Assembly (NCBI GenBank): GCA_014885115.2
Contig: WKLE02000250.1
Span: 1 to 19,010, forward strand
Source: Asterionellopsis glacialis
Lineage: Eukaryota; Bacillariophyta; Plagiogrammaphyceae; Rhaphoneidales; Asterionellopsidaceae
Direction: 5' to 3'
DNA: 19,010 nucleotides
Below the pieces are notes generated by a model, which saw nothing but the letters and a program-made list of their open reading frames with translations, was not told where the DNA came from and ran no database searches. The position numbers and the translations under genes are program-made. Below, piece by piece: positions 1-7,337 of this stretch. Position 1 is the stretch's first letter, and each line of letters starts with the position of its first letter.

Positions 1-895
1 TCTCCTGGGTATTGTATTTCCTGACAAGAAGCACTTTCTGTGGCCATTTCACAAGGATTTAAAATTAATTCTTAGCCTCCACACATTGATTACAATCTCA
101 GAAAAAATTTAGGGCTAAAATTTTTTTTTTATTTCCCTGGATTTTTGAGCTGTACACTAATTACTTTCATTAGATAATACCAGGTACAGTTGTGTGATCA
201 TCAATAATATCATATCACCCATACTGCCCTTTTGACACCATCGTATTTTTGCAAATTTATAAAAAAGCAACCTGTTTTTCCCCTCTAGAGTAGGACCTAC
301 TAGCTTACCTTCATCAGTTTCCATCAATGGAGGCAGAAGCTGCCAAGTAGGATTCCCAGACAATATCACCTTGGTCATACTGTGATGATGCTAGGGCAGC
401 CCAACCAAGGCATTCACCAATAGGCTTTTTAAAGGGAGGGTGGATGTCACATCCAAATCCATGGTCCACAGCAGTTACCATGACAATGTTGTTACCCTTA
501 CCATATTGCTCTGCTATTTTTTGTTGGGTCTTACTCAGGGCCACCAGAAGTCTTAATCCTTCCTCTTTGTTACTATTAAAGATCATTTTGCACCAAGTAG
601 AGAGCTGTACAATAGCAAAGAAAGCTTCAGCATTATCAAATTCAGCACGCCATTCTTGAATCTTAGCAGGAAGCATACAGCCATACTGAAATGCTGCCTC
701 AACCGGTTTCATTCCATCATTCAATGCATTGGTTTCTCCTTGGTACCAAAGAAAGCCCAAAAGTGTCATTGGGCCAATAGTAAATGGATGAATCATAGAA
801 TTGTAAAGACCAGCTTGTGAGATGGAATCTGATCACATTGATCAAAACTACTTAGAGAACACCATTGCTCAATATTAGTACCTGTCAGGGCACTT

Positions 896-1318
896 TCAAT
901 GAGACAAAGAGGCACAGCATTGTCTAACCGGCTGTGTCATGATCTCTCCAAAAAGCTGAAATTCTGAAATTATGTAGTCTCTAACACAGGCCTTTTTTGT
1001 TTTTGGGGTCAATCGGAACCCGGCTGTACACACCCCTGTGTCATAATCAAAACCAAAAACCTGAAATTCTGAAAACCTGTAACAAATGGTCCACGCCAAA
1101 AAAAAGTTTTTGTCATTGTTGTTCCAGTCTGTTCCCCTTTTCAGTGACAAAGAACCAGGTAAGACAGCAATCAACAAACTGACAATGATGAAAGCCATGT
1201 TACCAGCTGACATGACATGTTGTTGATTGTTGTTGTTGGCTCCAGCAACAATAAATAAAAGAGGGGAAAGAACAAGCACAAAGATCTGGGAAAACAACAA
1301 CGCGCAAGTGAATGCCAT
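896..1318 (-). CDS. Small ORF mostly inside the insertion, two hydrophobic segments; unknown
   Basis: The first 60 or so residues look like real protein: a hydrophobic stretch at residues 5-26 (a possible signal peptide ending near VAGA), an Asn/Gln-rich spacer, and a second hydrophobic segment at about residues 42-57. The C-terminal part crosses the element's direct repeat, giving SEFQVFG and SEFQLFG, and then leaves the element into the esterase gene, so the last third is probably accidental. It may be a captured host exon carried by the transposon. I do not recognise a family, and it may not be expressed. Confidence 0.25.
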   Translation of the reverse strand: MAFTCALLFSQIFVLVLSPLLFIVAGANNNNQQHVMSAGNMAFIIVSLLIAVLPGSLSLKRGTDWNNNDKNFFLAWTICYRFSEFQVFGFDYDTGVCTAGFRLTPKTKKACVRDYIISEFQLFGEIMTQPVRQCCASLSH

Positions 1319-1834
1319 GCTTGTTCATGGTATTTTTTGTCGAGCGATTCTATTCATCGATCGTGTGGGTCGGTCGTCAATTGAAGTTCTCAACAATCAA
1401 ATATTGAATGTTGTTATGGTTGATTGATGAGTGTGATGTGGTGCTTGTGGTGCTGGATGCATTTGCACGTCACCACCAGTCTTGTGAAGGTACGAGTGCC
1501 ATGAGTTTGGCGCGTTGCAAAATTTTTGTGCTGGAGTTTGGCGTTGAACCAACACATGATGTGTGTTGGAGGGAATGTTCTGCAGCATGACAAATAGAGC
1601 AATTTGATTGGGTAAACAAGCAAAAAACTCCCAACAGGTTATCAGATACAACTTTTTTTCATGGCCAGAGGGGGGTCGGGGTAGTGGGTTTGGCCATGAA
1701 AAAAAGTCATATCTGATAACCTGTCGGAAGTTTGATCATGGCCAAAGGCTAAAAAAGGCCTGTTGGGGTATCACCCTTTATTCCATCCTGTTATTTGCAT
1801 ACTTTTCAGCTTTTTTTTTAGATCATGACACAGC
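931..1834. mobile_element. About 904-bp insertion with 31-base terminal inverted repeats inside the esterase gene
   Basis: The ends form an inverted repeat: 931-961 and the reverse complement of 1804-1834 share GCTGTGTCATGATCT exactly, then differ in four bases, then match again through AAAAAGCTGAAA (27 of 31 identical). The element interrupts one esterase codon run, and the reading sense flanks look like an imperfect copy of GGTTTA on both sides (GGTTTAAG and GGTTAGAC), which suggests a target duplication that has since changed. The left terminal sequence is repeated once inside in direct orientation (931-975 against 1034-1080), including a shared CTGAAATTCTGAAA. There is no transposase frame, so this is a non-autonomous DNA transposon. 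Terminal repeats with cargo resemble Mutator-like elements, but the superfamily is not proven. Confidence 0.75.
1625..1733. repeat. Long near-perfect hairpin with G-rich loop
   Basis: 1634-1667 and 1691-1724 are inverted copies (32 of 34 bases identical), and weaker pairing extends outward to about 1625 and 1733. The 23-base loop (1668-1690) has runs of six, four and three G. It lies inside the 931-1834 insertion near its right end. It could be a nested fold-back element or a structural part of the transposon. Confidence 0.8.
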
Positions 1835-2494
1835 GCTTAAACCATCGGCAACAGTGCAACCAAAATGCCAGCAAACTGCAGAGAAAGGTGAGAATTGACT
1901 TTTACCAGGCCCTTCAATTGTCTCTGAGCTTGAAATAGACCATGGTAGTTCAGGGCTTATGTCTTTGAGGGGTTCTGGGGCAGATTCAGATCTTCCAACA
2001 GAAAAGATTCTGATATGTGGATACTCATTGGCTTTTACTATGTCCTCCAAAGCATCTGCTGTCATTCCAATTCCAAATTGCATGTTGCTTTGGCCTGAAC
2101 AGAAGTAGACATTGCCAAACAAAATGTTCTCAAGAACAACTGTCTCATCTGCTCCAGACAATTCTACAACAATTGTAGCAGGATCCAATGATGCAGGAAT
2201 ACTAGGAAGTAATTGATGCCAGAGTCCGTCTCTGTCAGACTGAACAGTATGTTGAAGTGTTTTGCCCTCAGGGGTAATAAGCAAAGTTCTCACATCAGTA
2301 CCAGGTTCCTCAGTGAAACCCCAGATCATGGGGCGTTGATCATGTTGTAAGACCATGTTCGAACCAAACACCTAGCTAACAAATTGTCCATTTGCAAAAT
2401 TCAGATTTGATGCTAAATTGATACACAATAGAAGCAGTCCTAACTCCCATATGCTGGCAACAAAGCCCCCAACACCATTCTGCAACATCATCAT

Positions 2495-3706
2495 GATTCT
2501 TTTGAAAGCAGGAAGACCAGGTGTTCTCAAACTAATGTTTTTGCTAGTGTTTTCTTTACTAAAATTATAAGCCTAAATATAAGATTACTCCATGTTCTTG
2601 TTCTCTTTAAGGTAGTCAGTAGGTATTTTATTGGGGAGGCAATGAGACAGCAAAGTGCTGTGCTGGTTCCTTCCTGCTGGTACCAAATATCTAGTATCAA
2701 TGATCTGCAATGTGTTTTTGCTAAAAGACTGAAATGATAGTGATATATAAAAATTCCATATGGCGTAATCCTATTATTAAAAGGTCACATTTTGTCTTTA
2801 TGTTGTAAACAACTCAGTGATGATCTTCGGCTATGGCCTGTAAGTTGATGGAGGCTTCTGACTGCTCATTAAAGTATGATTAAATTAAGTTGTTGATTGT
2901 TGAACATACACCAAATCTTTGGAAATGATCTTGGAAGTGGTAACGGAGTCATGTTACCCACGTGTGTTGTCAACAGGATCCATGAGGTTTATAGTGTTGC
3001 AGAAGATGAGGAAAAATGTGCTTTTTTCCCAGGCAAGAAAAAAAGGAATGGTACTGAGAAGGGGAAGAACTATACTTAGAGGGTTGGAGTCGGAGAAGGA
3101 GAGAAGGCATGTCAAGTTACTTATAGTGAAAAAAATAGTGAACTTTGTTACTATATATTATATACAAATGTTGTGACAAGTGTTCTGAAAAGAAACGGAA
3201 TCTTCTCCTATGACTCCAGTGATATAGAGAGTTTGGACCAAAGGTGAAAAAGAACGTCAAAGTTCCATCTTGAACCCAAACACATATAAAAATTAATTTT
3301 TTTGTGATTTTAGTCCAGTAGTATGGAACAAAATCCTGTAGAAATAGTGTAGAAATTACTTATGTGGCTGTAAGCCGATCTACCACCTGAACTTGCTATC
3401 ATACCTGTACCAGCAGCAGGTACTGTACTTACAAGAAAACAAAATCTACCTGGTACCCTAGTACCTGCTGTACCATATACCTGGTACAAACTAGTTGATT
3501 AAAACATGAGGTACATAAAATACCTATTTTCTTCAGAAGTGATACTCCTTTCTTTTATTAGTCCTGGAGTCCTAGTAGTGGTAAAATACCAGTAGTCATA
3601 CCTTTCGGGTGAAATGAGATTCCACCTGCAAGGAGTTCTGTATAATTTTTGTATGTAAAAATGCTGTAGGATTCAGTATAAACTGGCATTTCTGATATTT
3701 CAGAAC
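2495..3706. other. Gene-poor AT-rich stretch with weak coding remnants
   Basis: No convincing gene. The only protein-like segment is about 2897-3080 on the plus strand, where the residues LPTCVVNRIHEVY followed by an acidic stretch vaguely recall the CVV-x-x-IR pattern of P2X7-type cytoplasmic domains found in some transposon-linked proteins. That is recollection only and the similarity is weak. The region is very poor in CpG. A GTACC-rich cluster lies at about 3395-3490. Confidence 0.5.
3395..3490. repeat. Cluster of GTACC / TACCTGGTA palindromic motifs
   Basis: TACCTGGTA occurs at 3447-3455 and 3478-3486. Between and beside them are inverted variants around GTACC, including GTACCAGCAGCAGGTAC and GTACCTGCTGTACC. 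The same nonamer recurs at 178, in 6824-6967 and at 7286, so this is one patch of a dispersed motif. Confidence 0.6.
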
Positions 3707-4710
3707 ATGGCATCAAGTCAAGTCAAATCAGATTATCTTGGAAGGAGCCTTCTTTTCTTCTGGGGCTGCTTTCATGGATTGTGTACCACATTACACAGAA
3801 GCAATTTCTCTTGTGTTTTGATTGATGGACAATGGTCAAAACCCAACGGTCATTGCAGGGTGGGGATGGGTCCCCCATTGATCCCAAGAAACATAAGGTA
3901 GATTGGTCTCTAATGAGTTTATATTCCAAAGCAATCAATGAGGTATGTATAAATGCACGAATTTTTTTTTGAAGTACTCACCACCGGCCTTTTTAAGTCA
4001 TCAAAGCAGCATCTTTGGTTTCATATTTTGCCACTTACTTCATTTTTTGATGCAAGGGATGACATACAGAAAGCAACTGGGGTTGATTGGCAATATTTAC
4101 TTCCATTCTTGTGCAGTAGTGGCTTGATAAATGTTAGAGTGACCTCAGATGTTAGAGAGATAAATGTTTGTAGGGTGCAATAGGATGAACTTTGTGCTGG
4201 AATTTCAAAATATGTACGTATGCAAATCACGTGCTGTCATCTGAAGTGCCCTGGACAGGGGCAAAGTAAGAACACTACAGCTATGCAATATTTTTTTTGT
4301 ATTGGAAAACCTTTGTTCCCTTCTTCTTATAAACAGATGGAACATGATAAGAACGGGCAGAAGAGGATGACACCTACAAGAACAAATACAATCCATTCTG
4401 AATTAGTGAAAACAATTGCAGTGCAAACTATATACAATCCTATTTATCAGCATGTGATGGGAAAAGATGTAGATAATAGTAAAAGAAAAAAAGGGAGAAG
4501 GAGGAGGAACACAAGTGGACAAGAACAACAAGAAGCAGGAGATGACAACACACAAGAAGAAGAACAAGATACTGCAGTGACAGTTGTGGCCAAAAGAATA
4601 AAAAATCAGATCAATTTTGGACTGGCATTGGACTTAGTAAGAAGACCAAGGCAAGCCCATTTGGATGGATCCCTGGTTCCAATTAGAGACGACCTTCAAA
4701 CAGATGAATG
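3707..4710 (+). pseudogene. Decayed coding region of unknown identity
   Basis: Several plus-strand open segments follow one another in different frames: 3707-3901, 3953-4183, and 4220 to about 4710, where the duplicated ettA fragment begins abruptly. The last segment is the most protein-like: from the Met at 4337 it has a polar region, then a basic stretch (KRKKGRRRR, a possible nuclear signal), a Gln/Glu-rich linker and a short conserved-looking tail before the junction. Poly-T runs near 3961 may mark a frame slip. No family is recognised. It may be the remnant of a transposon protein or a truncated host gene cut by the duplication. One continuous ancestral gene is inference. Confidence 0.3.
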
Positions 4711-4988
4711 TGGTAAACATGAATTGACGTGTAGCAGCATCAAATCTTGCATTCTTCACAGATTTCTTTTCTTGTTGTGGTTGTTGACCACGACCACTGT
4801 CATAGCCACCTCCACCTTTTTTTCTTTTTGGCAAACAATAGAGAGGAGGAACTGGTCATTGTTGTTGTTGTTGTTGTTGTTGCTTTTGTTAATTGAAATG
4901 CCGGTGCAGATGGTGTAAATGCTGATACGTTGTAAGTAGCAAGTACGGTGAAAGCTGCCAATACTTTTTTCTTTGGAAACATCATCAT
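4711..4988 (-). pseudogene. 5' fragment of plastid ettA (duplicate)
   Basis: The fragment reads from three tandem ATGs (4988, 4985, 4982) through the same plastid presequence as the intact gene, including NVSAFTP, a longer Thr run and SSSSLL, then AKKKK. The poly-A tract has two fewer bases than in the intact copy (seven T against nine on the plus strand near 4816-4826), so the frame shifts and stops after RWRWL. The lost frame goes on as [13 protein letters not shown] to RQFMFT, where similarity ends. No ATPase domain remains, so it cannot work as EttA. The presequence itself is open and could still make a 62-residue peptide if transcribed. Confidence 0.88.
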
Positions 4989-5130
4989 TCTACTTGTCTG
5001 CTTTGTTTATACTCTCTATTATATAAGTATGATGTGATGAAAGAATACACTTTTAAAAAAATAAGAAGCAGCAACAACAAAAACAAATAACTGTGAGTTT
5101 GTGTAGAAAAAGAACGAGACCCACCCCAAA

Positions 5131-5131
<1 letters not shown>

Positions 5132-5191
<60 letters not shown>
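5132..5191. repeat. (CA)30 microsatellite
   Basis: Uninterrupted CA dinucleotides fill this interval. At the matching place in the intact locus, just before the SCC3 start codon (about 12640-12650), there are only about five CA units, so the tract has expanded in the relic copy. Confidence 0.97.
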
Positions 5192-5195
<4 letters not shown>

Positions 5196-5196
<1 letters not shown>

Positions 5197-5595
5197 TAGC
5201 GGCAGCTACTGCTGATTCTCCTGTACGAAGATCAAGATGTGAAAAATGTCAAGCTCAGACAGTGTACGATGATGCACAAAATTCATTAGGATCAACAACT
5301 ACAAAAACATCTACAACTGCACCACAATCCCTATCAACGACAGATTCCACTAAAAGCCGTAGTCATCAAAGTGGTCAAAAGGTCAAACGAGTCACAATTA
5401 CAAGAAACAAACAGAAGAAACAAACAAGGCACGTTACATATCATGATGATATGAAACATGGAATCCATATTATGTCTTTTTTTTTCCCTTCTTCTCACGT
5501 TACTTTTTCTTTGATTCCACAACAGTACTGATGAGGAGGAATTGGACAATGACAGCGATGATGATGCCGACAACAAAGAAAAAGTATCCTCCTAA
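5196..5595 (+). pseudogene. 5' fragment of cohesin SCC3 (duplicate, start codon lost)
   Basis: Matches SCC3 exon 1, intron 1 and the first part of exon 2. The start codon position reads ATA (5196-5198) where the intact gene has ATG. The intron 1 donor reads GC (5429-5430) instead of GT; the acceptor is at 5524-5525. Exon 1 stays open with no stop. Similarity stops at the acidic stretch near 5595, and the STAG and HEAT-repeat regions are absent. The frame from the next Met (5262) can be read only into the intron. Non-functional as a cohesin subunit. Confidence 0.88.
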
Positions 5596-5765
5596 AACAA
5601 AAATACTTGATTATCAAAAGTTTGCCATGGGTTCAGCAAAACATGTTACAGTGAGCTTTAATCAAAAATCACAGTAACAAATAGTTCTTGTCTCTCTCCT
5701 GCCACCAATTTTTTACTTGATGAAAGCCAATGGAATTGTAGCTTCCTTTGTGATATTCCAAATCA

Positions 5766-6640
5766 CTATTTCTTGCAAACTAACGTAACTCCATCTGCAA
5801 AGGGTAGTAGAACATGTTCGACCCTCTCATCTTTGTAGATAACTTTCGAAATATCACCAAGGGCTACTGTGTTAACGTCATTGTACTTGTCCGCGTCTAA
5901 CACTTTGCCTTTCCACAAAGTATTGTCAATTGCAATGATCCTGTTCTTGCAAAGTAGCTTGAGCAGCAATTCATGGTAGTTCTTGTAGTTTGTCTTATCC
6001 ATATTGATGAAGGCGAAATCAAAAGTTCCTTCTTGACCGGCATCCAATAAGTTTTGTAGACTTTCAACTGCATTACCAATTTGAAGATCGATCCGATCTG
6101 CCACACCAGCCTTGTCCCAAAACGGCTTGCCGATGCTGGTAAATTTGAGACTGATATCGAGAGCTAGGATCTTCCCGTCTGGACCCATGGCTTCGGCCAT
6201 GACCAAGGTGGAATATCCAGTGAAGACACCAACTTCAATAACTTTTTTAGCACCAATGGCCAGCAAAAGTAATTTGAACATGGCGGCTTCGGCAGGGTCT
6301 CCCATCATGACACTTTTTTAGCGCCAATGGCCGGCAAAAGTAATTTGAACATGGTGGCTCCGGTAGGGTCTCCCATCAGTCCACCGAGGGGGTGTTTGGT
6401 CATTTTGAGTCAAAGTTCTTGAGCAGTATTCAATTCGTGAAAACCGATATCCAGGACATAGTCATTTACCTCTTTTGAAATGATCCTGGGTTTTTGAAAC
6501 TTGGCAATGCCGATTGTATCACTCAACGAGGCAAAATTGTTTGTATTGCCAGCCAAGTCTGTAAATGTAGAGCCATTGATGCCATGCTGAGAAACAATTG
6601 CCAACAAAAGAATTGAAAGAGATGCTTGGTGGGTCCTCAT
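5766..6640 (-). pseudogene. Damaged class I SAM O-methyltransferase (caffeoyl-CoA OMT type)
   Basis: Family 3 O-methyltransferases move methyl from S-adenosylmethionine to catechol-like hydroxyls and use a divalent metal. From the Met at 6640 there is a hydrophobic N-terminus (possible signal peptide), then an RIISKEVNDYVLDIGF block typical of the family start, an in-frame TGA at 6410-6412, and MGDP-x-x-x-x-MFKLLL-x-AIGAKKV present twice. The second copy leads into the SAM-binding motif VIEVGVFTGYSTL, then GKILALDIS, FAFINMDKTNY, AIDNTLW and a normal C-terminus ending VTLVCKK. The 71-base duplication at 6241-6379 is not a multiple of three and shifts the frame. The residue before MDKTNY is Asn, where the family normally has a metal-binding Asp (DADK). 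A 180-residue product from the ATG at 6308 is still open, but it lacks the N-terminus. Its relative at 18770 is about 90 percent identical by eye over their overlap. Confidence 0.82.
6241..6379. repeat. Two-copy tandem duplication, period 71
   Basis: 6241-6308 and 6312-6379 are near-copies covering the MGDP to GAKKV codons of the O-methyltransferase relic. They differ at several scattered bases, so the event is not recent. The period is not divisible by three, so the upstream codons fall out of frame and meet a TGA at the junction. Confidence 0.9.
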
Positions 6641-6813
6641 GATATCGTTGTTGTGATGTAAAGATATTACCAGTACCTTATGTAACTCTTTTTTTTTGCT
6701 CAAAAATATTGTGTGATCGAGTGTGCCGCCGACTGAGTACGGTACTGAAAAATACTGAATCAGCAGATGGTATACAGCGGCAGCCCTACATAGGAAGTAT
6801 TGTAGCGTTTAAC

Positions 6814-6967
6814 TGGAGACCATTACCTGGTACATAGTAAGACTGTACCTGGTATCTCTAGTGATGAATCCCATGCATCAGAAGTATCATACCATGGTGT
6901 AGCGTACCAGGTATGGATGGAGACCATTACCAGGTATGGTAAGCCTGTATACATAGTATACCTGGTA
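6814..6967. repeat. TACCTGGTA / TACCAGGTA cluster
   Basis: Five copies of the nonamer in either orientation: 6824-6832, 6846-6854, 6905-6913, 6928-6936 and 6959-6967. GGAGACCATTACC precedes two of them (6814 and 6918), which gives a rough 104-base direct repeat. Mixed orientation would let the stretch form hairpins. Confidence 0.75.
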
Positions 6968-7013
6968 GTGACAAAATTCTGCAACAAAAGAGGGTCATTT
7001 TGCGGTGTAAACT

Positions 7014-7140
7014 GGATCATACTTTATTCTGAAGTAAAAAAAATTTAGCTTTCAATTGAGTCATACCTTATTCCAAAGTAAAACAAATTTAGCTTTTCAA
7101 TTGGATCATACCTTATTCCAAAGTAAAAAAAAAATTAGCC
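7014..7140. repeat. Three tandem units of about 45 bp
   Basis: Units start at 7014, 7058 and 7103. Each has a TCATAC(C/T)TTATTC core followed by an AAGTAAAA run and TTAGC; the third is truncated. The copies differ by a few bases and by A-run length. Confidence 0.85.
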
Positions 7141-7337
7141 AGGAGTACCATACACAAACAAATCAGCAGAACACTGCTCTTGGGTACTCTACCAAATGAA
7201 GAGACAGCAATTACAACTTCATGACAATCAACCTTCCCAGGATCTGTCTCACACGACAGTGTACATTTCCGAGTTACTGTAATCTTACCTGGTATTACTT
7301 AGCAATTGCTAAAACCCACTAATAAAACACAAGAAAA

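Larger units (their letters stand above)
157..2494 (-). pseudogene. Broken sialate O-acetylesterase (SGNH/GDSL-type) gene
   Basis: Sialate O-acetylesterases remove O-acetyl groups from sialic acids or related sugars. The family blocks appear in order: a hydrophobic N-terminus from about 2494, then SNMVLQ, RPMIWGF and FCSGQSNMQF with the catalytic-serine block (GQSNM, near 2090-2110), GTNIEQW near 850-870, GFLWYQGETNA near 740-770, and CDIHPPFKKP with the candidate Asp/His pair near 440. The frame is broken: a TAG sits just before VFGSNMVLQ (about 2371); a 0.9-kb insertion (931-1834) splits the codons between VADGL and DNAVPL; a one-base loss near 826-834 changes frame before QAGLYNSMIHPF; a further shift near 365-370 is possible, since the ESPTW-like continuation lies in another frame. 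The remaining C-terminal frame runs to 157. The family call is secure from the motifs; pseudogene status rests on several independent lesions. Alternative splicing around the insertion cannot be fully excluded but would not fix the stop or the frameshift. Confidence 0.85.
4711..5595. repeat. Relic duplicate of the ettA-SCC3 divergent 5' region
   Basis: 4711 onward matches 11452 onward through the 5' part of ettA and its upstream bases to about 5050 (11806). It then jumps to the SCC3 leader at about 12554 and matches to about 5595 (13034). About 745 bases of the intact locus have no counterpart here. Both gene fragments and their divergent layout are kept, including SCC3 intron 1, so this is DNA-level duplication and not a retrocopy. 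Identity is high by eye. The left junction falls inside the ettA codons just after RQFMFT. Confidence 0.9.
6704..7337. other. AT-rich intergenic stretch with dispersed and tandem repeats
   Basis: No gene seen. It holds a cluster of TACCTGGTA/TACCAGGTA motifs (6814-6967), three tandem units of about 45 bases (7014-7140), and one more TACCTGGTA at 7286-7294. Confidence 0.6.

Noticed and set aside
2350..2372. GGTTCGAAC resembling a tRNA T-loop box
   Set aside because: It encodes FGSN of the esterase and no cloverleaf can be drawn around it.
4220..4918. 232-residue plus-strand ORF as one gene
   Set aside because: After 4710 it is the antisense of the ettA presequence, with a Leu run that is only the complement of the poly-Thr codons.
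4985..5188. Minus-strand ORF with a long Cys-Val repeat
   Set aside because: It is the translation of the CA microsatellite.
6823..7140. CRISPR-like array from repeated TACCTGGTA and 45-base units
   Set aside because: Repeats are uneven in spacing and orientation, the tandem units have no spacers, and the DNA is eukaryotic.
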